A DNA stretch of 23,356 nucleotides from DATJBC01 sp035515515 (GCA_035515515.1 DATJBC010000023.1:1-23356), one strand, 5' to 3'. Shown: positions 1 through 7,282, counted from the stretch's first letter. The notes: a model not told the origin generated them from the sequence alone. Translations and numbers: made by a program.

Positions 1-69
1 CCCGTCACGCTGTCGGTGGACCCGTCGATCAGCCTCACCATCTCGGTGTCGGGCGCCGACCTGAACCTG
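1..69 (+). repeat. Copy A of a near-identical intragenic repeat (partner 598-666)
   Basis: This 69-bp segment matches 598-666 with one visible difference (gac versus aac). It encodes the end of the Cys-bracketed surface domain. The third, diverged copy begins near 1198. The rest of the repeat units match less well at the DNA level, so this end is unusually conserved. Confidence 0.85.
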
Positions 70-2148
70 ACGTGCTCGCCGTACCCCGACGACGCCGCCC
101 CCACGGGCATCACCGACTCGGCGCCGCCCGGCAGTCCCATCTCCCCTGTGGTCGCCACGGCCAACGGTGCGACGACGTCCACGACCTCGGAGCCGGCCAC
201 GACGTCTACCGTCCCGGCCTCGACGGGGGGCACGTCGCCCTACGAGCTGTACTGCCCTGGCACCCCGGTGGGCAACATCGTGCTCAACGACGTGGCGACC
301 GACGGCACCATTGCGCCGCCGGCGCCGGCGCCCGGCCAGGCGTTCGAGCTCACCGGCTTCCAGTCGGTCGTCGACCTCCCCGGCTCGATCGTCTCGGCGG
401 CCGCCGCCCTGGGCAACGCGGCCATCACCGGCACCGCCGTGCTCAAGGTCGACGCCACAGGGGCCACCCCGGCCTCGGTGTCGGGCGGCAGCCTGCCCAT
501 CGACACCCCTATCCCCAACCCCGTGCCGGCCGAGGGCCTGATGCTGGAGCTCCCCGCCACACCGGGGACGGTGGGACCCTTCACGGCCACCGGCGGCCCC
601 GTCACGCTGTCGGTGGACCCGTCGATCAGCCTCACCATCTCGGTGTCGGGCGCCAACCTGAACCTGGTGTGCAAGACGTACCCGAACGACACCGCCCCCA
701 CGGGGATCGCCTCGTCGCCGCCGCCGGGGGCCCTCGCCTCGCCCGTGATCGCCACGGCCAATGGCACGACCCCGTCGTCCACGACGACCGAGCCCGGCAC
801 CACGACCACCATCCCCGCCACGACCTCGGGCACCGCCCCCTACGAGCTGTCCTGCCCGGGCACGCCGGTGGGCGACATCGTGATCAACGGCGTCGTCACA
901 CAGGGCACCATCAGCCCGGCCTCGCCGGCGCCCGGCCAGTCGTTCGACCTCACGGGCTTCCAGACGGTGCTGACGCTGCCCAGCTCGATCGTCTCGGCGG
1001 CGGCCGCCCTGGGCAACTCGACCATCACCGGCACCGCCGTGGTCCAGGTCGACGCCACCGGGGCCACCCCGGCATCGCTGTCGGGCGGGAGCCTGCCCAT
1101 CGACGCGCCCATCCCCATGCCCGTGCCCCGGGCAGGCCTGACACTGAAGCTTCCGGCCGCACCGGGCACGGTAGGGCCGTTCACGGCGTCGGGGGGCGTG
1201 ATCACGCTCACTGTCGGCGGCTCCGTCAGGGTGACCCTCGTGGTGTCGGGCAGTGCCCTCGACCTGACCTGCGCCATCTACCCCAACAACACCGCCCCGT
1301 CGGGGATCACCGCGTCGGGGCCCACGGGCAAACCCGCCTCACCGGTGATCGCCTCCGCCAGGCCCGGGACACCCTCGACGACCTCCACCAGCACGACGAC
1401 CTCGAGCACGACGACCTCGAGCACGACGAGCACCACAACGGTGAGCACGACGAGCACGACGGCGCTGAGCGCCACGAGCACGACAGCGCCGACGGCGGGC
1501 GGGTCGAGCACGACGACGAGCGTGCCACCCGGTCCGCCCCTCACCCTGAGCACGGGCTCGGCGCCGATCGCCCCCGGAACCACCGTCACCCTCAGCGGGG
1601 CGGGCTTCGCCGCCGGTGAACACGTCGACCTGGCCCTCTTCAGCACGGCGGTCGCCCTGGGGAGCACGGTGGCAGACGGCGACGGGGACGTCACCGCGGC
1701 GGTGACCATCCCCGCCTCCACCCCGAGCGGCGCCCACACCATCACCGCCACCGGCGTCACCAGCGGCGTCGTGGACTCGGTGAGCATCACCGTCTCCTCG
1801 GCAGCGGGGACGTCCACCACCGCGGCCCCCACGACCACGTCGTCCGCCACCCGGCCCGCGTCGGTCACCACGACCCCCGCCGCCCTGGCGCCGGCCGTGC
1901 CGTCGTCGGCGCTGGCCTTCACCGGGCCAGGTTCGGCCCTGCGCTGGCTGGCCCTCGCCGGTGCGCTCCTCGTGGTGCTGGCCGGGGCCCTGTTCCTCGG
2001 GATGGCGGCGAGGCGAGCGGTGCTCCTCGTGGCCGCCCCCGGGGCGTCACTGCCCGACTCGCTCCGGCGCCGCGTCGGCGCCGCTGGCACGCGCTGTGCC
2101 CGACAGGCCCGCCGCAGCGGCGACTGGCTGCTCGGCAGAGGTCGCTAG
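1..2148 (+). CDS. Repeat-containing cell-surface protein with LAFTG sortase-like anchor (5' partial)
   Basis: The frame is open from base 1, and its first residues (PVTLSVDPSISL) match an internal repeat, so the true start lies off the left edge. The visible part contains one C-terminal piece of a domain and two full domains of about 140-150 residues. Each full domain opens with YELxCPGTPVG and closes with a beta-rich stretch ending LxLxC, so each is bracketed by a Cys pair (codons at 253 and 670 for the first) that could form a disulfide. The repeat period is 597-600 bp. Thr/Ser/Pro linkers separate the domains. A long Thr/Ser stalk (about 1366-1530) and an Ig-like beta domain (about 1540-1800) follow. 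The C-terminus has LAFTG (1912-1926), a hydrophobic helix (about 1936-2000) and an Arg-rich tail. LAXTG is the known class E sortase signal. Surface anchoring is inferred; the ligand or function is unknown. Confidence 0.85.
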   Translation, partial: PVTLSVDPSISLTISVSGADLNLTCSPYPDDAAPTGITDSAPPGSPISPVVATANGATTSTTSEPATTSTVPASTGGTSPYELYCPGTPVGNIVLNDVATDGTIAPPAPAPGQAFELTGFQSVVDLPGSIVSAAAALGNAAITGTAVLKVDATGATPASVSGGSLPIDTPIPNPVPAEGLMLELPATPGTVGPFTATGGPVTLSVDPSISLTISVSGANLNLVCKTYPNDTAPTGIASSPPPGALASPVIATANGTTPSSTTTEPGTTTTIPATTSGTAPYELSCPGTPVGDIVINGVVTQGTISPASPAPGQSFDLTGFQTVLTLPSSIVSAAAALGNSTITGTAVVQVDATGATPASLSGGSLPIDAPIPMPVPRAGLTLKLPAAPGTVGPFTASGGVITLTVGGSVRVTLVVSGSALDLTCAIYPNNTAPSGITASGPTGKPASPVIASARPGTPSTTSTSTTTSSTTTSSTTSTTTVSTTSTTALSATSTTAPTAGGSSTTTSVPPGPPLTLSTGSAPIAPGTTVTLSGAGFAAGEHVDLALFSTAVALGSTVADGDGDVTAAVTIPASTPSGAHTITATGVTSGVVDSVSITVSSAAGTSTTAAPTTTSSATRPASVTTTPAALAPAVPSSALAFTGPGSALRWLALAGALLVVLAGALFLGMAARRAVLLVAAPGASLPDSLRRRVGAAGTRCARQARRSGDWLLGRGR
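598..666 (+). repeat. Copy B of the near-identical intragenic repeat (partner 1-69)
   Basis: This is the second copy of the block at 1-69, offset by exactly 597 bp (199 codons) and therefore in the same reading frame. It marks the junction at which repeat domains could be gained or lost by in-frame recombination. Confidence 0.85.
1366..1530 (+). repeat. Low-complexity Thr/Ser-coding tract with 15-bp direct repeats
   Basis: The tract is built from acgacg/agcacg codon pairs. It includes two perfect copies of a 15-bp unit (acgacgacctcgagc) at 1393-1407 and 1408-1422. It encodes a Ser/Thr stalk, probably extended and possibly O-glycosylated, between the repeat domains and the Ig-like domain. Its length is a candidate for strain-to-strain variation. 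Confidence 0.8.
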
Positions 2149-2181
2149 CGTACCCTCCCGGTCCGAGGACGCACCCGGGCC

Positions 2182-2622
2182 TCACAAACGGCGTGGTGCC
2201 ACCCCCGCTCGCAGCTCCCGCCGCCACACGAAGCGCAGCCCCGAGAAGTCCTCGCCCACGGCGGCCACCTTGACGTCCACGAGGCCGGTGGGCAGCACCG
2301 CCTCGCGCAGCAGGCCCTCGGTCACGTCGCTGTGATGTCCCGCCGCCTTCCGGGGCCACAGCAGCCACAGGGCGTCCTCGGGGCCCAGCACGGGCCTCAC
2401 CGCGCCCACCACGGCGTCGATGTCCGCCCTCCGGCGCACGAAGGCCAGCACCACGTCGGCCCCCGTCCGCAGCGACCGGCGCACCCGGGCCCCCTCGGGC
2501 AGGCCGGGCACCGTCCAGCCGCGGGGCGCCCCCACCAGGGCGACCACGTCCCCGGGGCCGATCCCGAGCTTGCGGGCGAGCGGGGTCGCCGAGGAGCCGC
2601 CGGCGCTCCCGTCGGCGCTCAC
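2182..2622 (-). CDS. DUF3052 family protein
   Basis: A 146-residue soluble protein. The GTG start at 2622 overlaps the TGA of the upstream acetyltransferase (GTGA), so translation is probably coupled. The longer open frame running back to 3012 is a shadow of that gene. Recognisable family features are an early LARKLGIGPGDVV segment, a central stretch on charge and 'ADVVLAFV', the LWLLWPRKAAGHHSDV motif around residue 90, and an ending around 'VGEDFSGLRFVWRRE'. DUF3052 is widespread in actinobacteria and has no assigned biochemical role. It ends 33 bp from the convergent surface-protein gene, with only a weak 5-bp inverted repeat (2157-2161/2175-2179) between them. Confidence 0.8.
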   Translation of the reverse strand: MSADGSAGGSSATPLARKLGIGPGDVVALVGAPRGWTVPGLPEGARVRRSLRTGADVVLAFVRRRADIDAVVGAVRPVLGPEDALWLLWPRKAAGHHSDVTEGLLREAVLPTGLVDVKVAAVGEDFSGLRFVWRRELRAGVAPRRL

Positions 2623-3146
2623 GGCCCGGGCGAGGGGTCCCAGGGGCGTCGGCGCAGGGCCAGCCCCGTGCTCCCCTCCCAGAACCCCGCCGACCGGTAC
2701 AGCGCCACGCCGGCGGGCGAGGCGTGCAGCTCGACGTTGTCCACGCCCGCCTCCTCGTACCACGCCAGCAGGGCCTCCAGCACGGCCCGGCCCAGGCCCC
2801 GGCGTCGGAAGGCCACGTCGGTGGACATCCACTGGACGTAGCCCACCCGGGCGTCGGCGTGGGAGGGGTTGGGCAGCCGCGTGACGATGGTGCCCGCCCC
2901 GCACGCCACCAGGCGGCCGTCGCCCGCGGGGCGCTCGGCCACCACCACGCGCAGGGCCGGACCGAGCCGCAGGCGCACGACCGCCGCCGCGGCGCGGCGC
3001 CAGGCGGCCCATACCTCGTCGTCGTGCGCCATGCCGAGCGAGCGGTACATGAGCTCGGCCAGACGGACCACCTCGGGGGCGTCGTCGGGGACGGCGGCAC
3101 GCACCGCGGCCCTGTGGGCCGGCCGCGGGGTCTCGGGAGGCGCCAC
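2619..3146 (-). CDS. GNAT family N-acetyltransferase
   Basis: A 175-residue protein with a GCN5-related acetyltransferase fold. Residues 107-121 carry the acetyl-CoA-binding motif A (MSTDVAFRRRGLGRA, an R-x-x-G-x-G signature), followed by a helix (ALLAWYEEAG) and the motif B region HASPAGVALYRSAGF around 141-155. The substrate cannot be told from sequence; it could be a small amine or a protein N-terminus. The GTG start at 3146 lies 23 bp after the qcrB stop and has no clear ribosome-binding site, so the exact start is uncertain. The gene lies on the respiratory operon strand and is interlocked with the DUF3052 gene, suggesting the two act together or are simply carried on the operon's tail. 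Confidence 0.85.
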   Translation of the reverse strand: MAPPETPRPAHRAAVRAAVPDDAPEVVRLAELMYRSLGMAHDDEVWAAWRRAAAAVVRLRLGPALRVVVAERPAGDGRLVACGAGTIVTRLPNPSHADARVGYVQWMSTDVAFRRRGLGRAVLEALLAWYEEAGVDNVELHASPAGVALYRSAGFWEGSTGLALRRRPWDPSPGP

Positions 3147-3169
3147 GCCCGGCGCGCGGCGGGCGGCGG

Positions 3170-4747
3170 CTAGGGCCGGCGCGGGACCCGGCGCACCCCG
3201 GAGCCGCCCGCCTCGACGGGCTCGAGGCGGCCGTCGCCGTCGCCCTCGTCCTCGGGGATCTCGATGTGCACGGGCACCGGGGAGGGCAGGAGCTCCTCGG
3301 CGCCGTCGCCGGGACGGGGCTCGCTGGGCACGCTCTCGTACTCGCCGGTGGCGCTGCGGACGATGACCACGGCCCGCTTACGCCGGCCGATGCCCGGCAC
3401 CCCCGACATCTCCCGGCACAGGTAGTAGGTGAAGACGCCCACGATGATGGGGATCACGATCACCGCGATGCGGAAGAACCACAGCACCTCGTTGAGCGAG
3501 ACGTGGAAGAAGTTCGCCAGCACGTCGGTGGAGCTCGCCGCGAACAACGTGAAGAAGAACGCCAGGAACGCCGCGCCGATGGCCGTGCGGCGCGGCTTGT
3601 CCCGGGGCCGGTCGAGGAGGTTGTGCTCCATCGTGTCCCCCGTCAGCTTGGCCTCGATGAACGGCCAGGCGTAGAAGAGGGTGAAGCACAGGCCGGGGAA
3701 CACCACCGCCGGGAGCAGGACCACGAAGGGGATCGTGTGGCCGAGGAAGGTCCACGACCACGGCCACATGATGCGCAGGGCGCCGTCCAGCCAGCCCATG
3801 TACCAGTCGGGCTGCACGGCGTAGCTGATCTTGTACGGCTCGTACTGGCCGAACTGCCAGATGGGGTTGATCTGGGCCAGCCCACCCAGGGCCCACAGCA
3901 CGCCGGTGATCACGAAGAGGAAGCCCGTCGTCTTGGCGATGAACGTCGGGTACATGGGTGAGCCCACGACGTTGTGCTCGGTGCGGCCGTGCCCGGCGAA
4001 CTGGGTGTGCTTCTGGTGCACAAGCAGCCCCAGGTGGGCGGCGATCAGGCCGAGGATGATGAGGGGGAGGACGAGCACGTGGATGATGAACAGCCGGGGG
4101 ATGATCGAGCCGTCGCCCGGGAAGTTGCCGCCGAAGAGGAAGGTCGCCAGGTACGAACCCACGATGGGGATCGACAGCACGATGGAGAACATGATGCGCA
4201 GGCCGGTCCCCGACACCAGGTCGTCGGGCAGCGAGTAGCCGATGAAGCCGTTGGCCAGCGCCAGCGTGAGGAGGGTCACCCCGACCATCCAGTTGAGCTC
4301 GCGGGGCTTGCGGAAGGCGCCGGTGAAGAAGATCCGGCACATGTGCACGGCGATGGCGCCCACGAACACGTCGGCCGCCCAGTGGTGCATCTGCCGGATC
4401 ACGAGGCCGCTGCGCACCCCGAAGGAGAGGTTCACCGTGGAGGCGTAGGCGGCCGACACCTTGGAGCCCCGCAGGGGGGCGTAGATGCCGTGGTAGACGA
4501 GCTCGTTGGCCGACGGCACGAAGTACAGGCTCAGGAAGATGCCCGTGGCCACGAGCACCACGAAGGAGTAGAGGGCGATCTCGCCCAGGAGGAACGACCA
4601 GTGGTCGGGGAAGATCTTGTCGAGCAGGACGCGCCCGCCCTTGGCCACGCCCAGGCGCTCGTCCAGCCAGCGCACCCCGGCCACGATGGGGTCCTGGCGC
4701 GTGGTCGGGCGCCGGCGGGCGCCGTGGCGGGGTCGGGCCGGGCTCAC
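3170..4747 (-). CDS. qcrB: Menaquinol-cytochrome c reductase cytochrome b subunit
   Basis: 525 residues. QcrB carries two b haems and the quinol sites of the actinobacterial bcc complex in the plasma membrane. The GTG start at 4747 overlaps the qcrA TGA as GTGA; the longer open frame to 5488 is out-of-frame qcrA sequence. Probable haem ligands are H121 and H135 in helix B and H223 and H238 in helix D. The Qo motif appears as PDWY (about 313-316; PEWY in many homologues). About eight or more hydrophobic helices run from residue 50 to about 450. The last roughly 60 residues form an acidic, hydrophilic cytoplasmic tail ending in an Arg-rich segment. The fused b6/subunit-IV-like layout on one chain is normal for actinobacteria. 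Confidence 0.96.
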   Translation of the reverse strand: MSPARPRHGARRRPTTRQDPIVAGVRWLDERLGVAKGGRVLLDKIFPDHWSFLLGEIALYSFVVLVATGIFLSLYFVPSANELVYHGIYAPLRGSKVSAAYASTVNLSFGVRSGLVIRQMHHWAADVFVGAIAVHMCRIFFTGAFRKPRELNWMVGVTLLTLALANGFIGYSLPDDLVSGTGLRIMFSIVLSIPIVGSYLATFLFGGNFPGDGSIIPRLFIIHVLVLPLIILGLIAAHLGLLVHQKHTQFAGHGRTEHNVVGSPMYPTFIAKTTGFLFVITGVLWALGGLAQINPIWQFGQYEPYKISYAVQPDWYMGWLDGALRIMWPWSWTFLGHTIPFVVLLPAVVFPGLCFTLFYAWPFIEAKLTGDTMEHNLLDRPRDKPRRTAIGAAFLAFFFTLFAASSTDVLANFFHVSLNEVLWFFRIAVIVIPIIVGVFTYYLCREMSGVPGIGRRKRAVVIVRSATGEYESVPSEPRPGDGAEELLPSPVPVHIEIPEDEGDGDGRLEPVEAGGSGVRRVPRRP

Positions 4748-5700
4748 GAGCGCTCCCAGAACCCGGGGCCCACGGCCTGGTCGTAGCCGGCCTGGGCCCG
4801 GAGGAACCCCTGGCTGTCGATCGTGAGGGGCAGCTGCGGGAGCGGCCGCGGCGCGGGCCCGAAGACGGGGTTGCCCCCCGTGAGCACGTCGAAGAGCGAC
4901 TGGTGGCACGGGCACAAGAGGCGCTGGAGGTTCTCCTCGTAGAGGCCCACGGGGCACCCCGCGTGGGTGCACAGCTTGGAGTAGGCCAGGTACCCCTTGG
5001 GACTCCACGTCTCGCGCCCGGCCGGCAGCGTCGTGATGGCGCGGTCGGAGGCCCGGATGAGCATGGTCTGGTCCACCGCCGAGCCGGCGAAGCCCTCGGG
5101 GAACACCGTGAGGGCCCCGCCCACCTCGAGGTCGGCGGCGTGCACGGGCTTGCCGTCGAGGTCGACCACCCTGCTCTCGGCGCGCCAGTTGGTGGTGTCG
5201 AGGGACTTCTTGGGCTGCGGCCCGAGCGAGCGCAGGAGCGGGAAGGCGAGGACGATGCCCATGACGCCCGCCCCCGCGCCGAGGATGCTCCCCAGAAAGC
5301 CGCGGCGGCGGAAGACCATCTTCCCCCGGTCCCCGATGGCGGCCGCCATGGACTGCACCTCGGGCTCGGTGGACGCCAAGGTGTGGCGCTCCTCGACGAA
5401 GGGGCCCTGGGGCAGCAGGTACTTGCCCCAGGCCGACAGGCCGAACCCGAAGGCGAACAGGCCGCCGCCGAAGAACACGCCCTCCCACTGGGGCTGGCCG
5501 CCCACCCAGTAGAGGGCGCCGTAGGCGGCGAACCCGGCCAGGCCGGCCAAGAGGAACAGGGCGATGATCGTCTCGGCCCGCCGCGGGTTCTTGGCGTAGG
5601 GGCGCAGGTGCGGCGAGTCGAACGACGTCACGGGGAGGCCCCCGGGGGCCCCGTTGCCGCCGGCCTCGGGGGGTGCGATGGTGCCGGCGTCGTCGCTCAT
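4744..5700 (-). CDS. qcrA: Rieske iron-sulfur subunit of the menaquinol-cytochrome c reductase
   Basis: 318 residues. The Rieske protein moves electrons from menaquinol to the di-haem cytochrome QcrC. The C-terminal domain has both cluster-binding boxes: CTHAGC (C244, H246, C249) and CPCH (C263, C265, H266). The two inner cysteines are expected to form the stabilising disulfide. As in other actinobacteria there are three N-terminal membrane helices (about 44-65, 73-92 and 137-156). An RRRGFLG sequence at 131-137 just before the third resembles a Tat-type signal for translocating the folded cluster domain. The ATG start at 5700 overlaps the qcrC stop (ATGA), and the end overlaps the qcrB start, so three bcc subunits are translationally interlocked. 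Confidence 0.97.
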   Translation of the reverse strand: MSDDAGTIAPPEAGGNGAPGGLPVTSFDSPHLRPYAKNPRRAETIIALFLLAGLAGFAAYGALYWVGGQPQWEGVFFGGGLFAFGFGLSAWGKYLLPQGPFVEERHTLASTEPEVQSMAAAIGDRGKMVFRRRGFLGSILGAGAGVMGIVLAFPLLRSLGPQPKKSLDTTNWRAESRVVDLDGKPVHAADLEVGGALTVFPEGFAGSAVDQTMLIRASDRAITTLPAGRETWSPKGYLAYSKLCTHAGCPVGLYEENLQRLLCPCHQSLFDVLTGGNPVFGPAPRPLPQLPLTIDSQGFLRAQAGYDQAVGPGFWERS

Positions 5701-6548
5701 CGCCGGTCCCCGAGCCAGAAGGCCACCAGCATCAAGGCTCCCACACCGAAGAGCAGGCCCACGAAGCCCTCGGCCACCGGGCCGATGCCGCCCAGGCCGA
5801 GGCCGCCGTGGTTCTCGGGGTGCTGGATGGGCCCCGTCACGTAGCGGACGATGTCGGCCACCTGCTGGTTGGTGAGGTTGTGGGGCCCGAAGTGCGGCAT
5901 CTGGGTGGGCCCCGTGCGGATGGCCTCCACGATCTGGCGCGCCGCGATCTTGTGCAGCGACGGCGCGTAGAAGCCGTTGGACAGGGCGTCACCCGAGCCG
6001 GTGATGGTGTGGCAGCCGGCGCAGTTGAGCGTGAACAGCGAATTGCCCTCGTCCAGGTTGCCCGCCGAGACGTCGATGCTGGGGATGCCGGGCGGGTAGT
6101 CGGGTGCGGCGGGCGCCAGCGAGTTCACGAAGGCCACGATCTGCAGCGTCTCGGTGCGCGAGAAGCGGTCGGGCTTCTGCTCGGGCTGCTTGGTCGGGTC
6201 GGTGAGCGGCATGCGCCCCGTGGACACCCAGAAGTCGACGGTGGCCGGGCCCAGGCCCTGGAGGTTGGGGGCCTTGTCGGTGCCCGAGGCGTCCACGCCG
6301 TGGCAGCTGGCGCAGTTCTGCTCGAAGAGGGTCTGGCCCGGCGCGACGTAGGAGGCGGGCGGCAGGTGGTAGGTGATCGGTCCGGCCATGGGGCTCGAGA
6401 CCGTCTTGGCCGCGCCGGGCACGCCGGTGCCGGAGCCGGGGGTGGAGGCCTGCGACGGCCCCGCTCCCGCGGTGAGCAGGCCCACGACGGCCACCCCGGC
6501 CACGAGCAGGCCGGGGAGCAGGTACCGGCCGCGCAGCGGTACGCGCAT
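5697..6548 (-). CDS. qcrC: Di-haem cytochrome c subunit of the menaquinol-cytochrome c reductase
   Basis: 283 residues. QcrC replaces both cytochrome c1 and soluble cytochrome c in actinobacteria, passing electrons directly to the aa3 oxidase. There are two haem-attachment motifs, CASCH (C79, C82, H83) and CAGCH (C176, C179, H180). M113 (GRMP) and M217 (QMPHF) are plausible distal ligands. A signal/anchor helix lies at 9-30 and a C-terminal membrane helix at 259-279, leaving both haem domains outside the membrane. The ATG at 6548 was chosen because it leads straight into a basic-then-hydrophobic signal sequence and follows ctaE by 20 bp. The longer open frame (to 6614) would overlap ctaE. Confidence 0.95.
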   Translation of the reverse strand: MRVPLRGRYLLPGLLVAGVAVVGLLTAGAGPSQASTPGSGTGVPGAAKTVSSPMAGPITYHLPPASYVAPGQTLFEQNCASCHGVDASGTDKAPNLQGLGPATVDFWVSTGRMPLTDPTKQPEQKPDRFSRTETLQIVAFVNSLAPAAPDYPPGIPSIDVSAGNLDEGNSLFTLNCAGCHTITGSGDALSNGFYAPSLHKIAARQIVEAIRTGPTQMPHFGPHNLTNQQVADIVRYVTGPIQHPENHGGLGLGGIGPVAEGFVGLLFGVGALMLVAFWLGDRR

Positions 6549-6568
6549 CTGCAGACGAGCCCCCGACC

Positions 6569-7183
6569 TCAGCCCGTCTTCAGCAGGAACAGGCAGCTGA
6601 AGATGCCCACCCACATGAAGTCGACGAAGTGCCAGTAGTAGCCCACGGCCTGGAAGACGTTCGTCTCACCGGGGTCGCCCCGCCGGCCCGCCAGGCGGCC
6701 CAGGAGGAAGATCATGGCCACCAGTCCCAGGGCCACGTGGAGGCCGTGGATGCCGGTCATGATGTAGAAGAGCGACCAGTAGGCGTTGAGCGCCGGGCCG
6801 TGGTTGTGCGAGGCGAAGTCGTTCCACTCGTAGAGCGTGTTGCCGAGGAACGCCGCGCCCAGGAGGAAGCTCACGACGATCCACGCCACGCCCTTACGGC
6901 GCTCGCCGCGCTCCTGGGCCCACACGCCGAACTGGAACGTCGGGCTCGACACCAGGAGGACGACGCTGAAGATCCCGGCCTGGACGTAGTCGAGGTGCTC
7001 GCCGGCGAGCGGCGGCCACGACGCGGCGTGCGCGCGGATCGTGAAGTACGCCGCGAACAGGCCGCTGAAGAACATCAGCTCCGAGCCCAGCCAGATCATC
7101 ACCCCGACGGCGAGCAGCGGGGGCCGCTCGGGGACGTGGCGTGGAGCCCGCGCCCGGTGGTCCACCGACAGGGCCTGCGTCAC
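6569..7183 (-). CDS. ctaE: Cytochrome c oxidase subunit III (aa3 type)
   Basis: 204 residues. Subunit III stabilises the aa3 terminal oxidase and its proton uptake. The protein has five predicted membrane helices, the short actinobacterial form lacking the first two helices of mitochondrial COX3. Family motifs are SELMFFSGLFAAYF around 34-47 (E35), GIHGLHV around 144-150 and YYWHFVDFMWVGIF around 182-195. The GTG start at 7183 is set by a strong Shine-Dalgarno AGGAAGGA four bases upstream; an upstream in-frame GTG at 7234 would place that site inside the coding region. It is the first gene of a ctaE-qcrCAB unit, an order common in actinobacteria, with subunits I and II encoded elsewhere. Confidence 0.96.
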   Translation of the reverse strand: MTQALSVDHRARAPRHVPERPPLLAVGVMIWLGSELMFFSGLFAAYFTIRAHAASWPPLAGEHLDYVQAGIFSVVLLVSSPTFQFGVWAQERGERRKGVAWIVVSFLLGAAFLGNTLYEWNDFASHNHGPALNAYWSLFYIMTGIHGLHVALGLVAMIFLLGRLAGRRGDPGETNVFQAVGYYWHFVDFMWVGIFSCLFLLKTG

Positions 7184-7187
7184 GGGG

Positions 7188-7195
7188 TCCTTCCT
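7188..7195 (-). promoter_or_regulatory. Ribosome-binding site of ctaE
   Basis: The minus strand reads AGGAAGGA followed by four cytosines and GTG. This is the best Shine-Dalgarno match in the respiratory operon. It decides the ctaE start against the longer in-frame alternative at 7234. Confidence 0.8.
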
Positions 7196-7224
7196 AGCGG
7201 ACGGCGACCCTTCCGCGCCAACAC

Positions 7225-7254
7225 CGTCGGGCACCGTGCACGGTGTCGCCGACG
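7225..7254 (-). repeat. Palindrome nested in an outer inverted repeat upstream of ctaE
   Basis: A perfect 14-bp palindrome (caccgtgcacggtg, 7232-7245) is flanked by a second pair of arms, cgtcgg at 7225-7230 and ccgacg at 7249-7254. A further pair, acaccgt (7221-7227) and acggtgt (7240-7246), overlaps it. The structure lies 42 bases upstream of the ctaE start codon. It could be a dimeric repressor operator or an RNA hairpin; the sequence alone does not decide. No convincing -10/-35 pair for ctaE was seen nearby. Confidence 0.6.
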
Positions 7255-7280
7255 CCCCCTCGGAGGCCGTCGGCGACGCC
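7242..7280 (-). terminator. Strong hairpin just after helD, probable terminator without U-tract
   Basis: A perfect 10-bp inverted repeat (7245-7254 and 7268-7277) extends to 13 pairs with one G-T wobble (7242-7244 with 7278-7280). The loop itself contains CCTC-G-GAGG. It begins three bases past the helD stop codon. There is no run of T on the minus strand, but U-less hairpin terminators are common in GC-rich actinobacteria. The same arm at 7245-7254 can pair with sequences nearer ctaE, so the structure may be conditional. Confidence 0.55.
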
Positions 7281-7282
7281 CC

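Noticed and set aside
2157..2179. Bidirectional terminator between the surface protein and the DUF3052 gene
   Set aside because: The inverted repeat is only five base pairs (cccgg/ccggg), too weak to call in sequence this GC-rich.
2623..3012. Possible fusion of the acetyltransferase and the DUF3052 protein through one long open frame
   Set aside because: The acetyltransferase motifs lie in a different frame from the upstream part of this open frame. Two genes with a GTGA overlap explain everything without a frameshift.
4748..5488. N-terminal extension of the qcrB open frame
   Set aside because: It is out-of-frame qcrA sequence with no membrane helices. The GTG at 4747 gives a normal QcrB length and a typical stop/start overlap.
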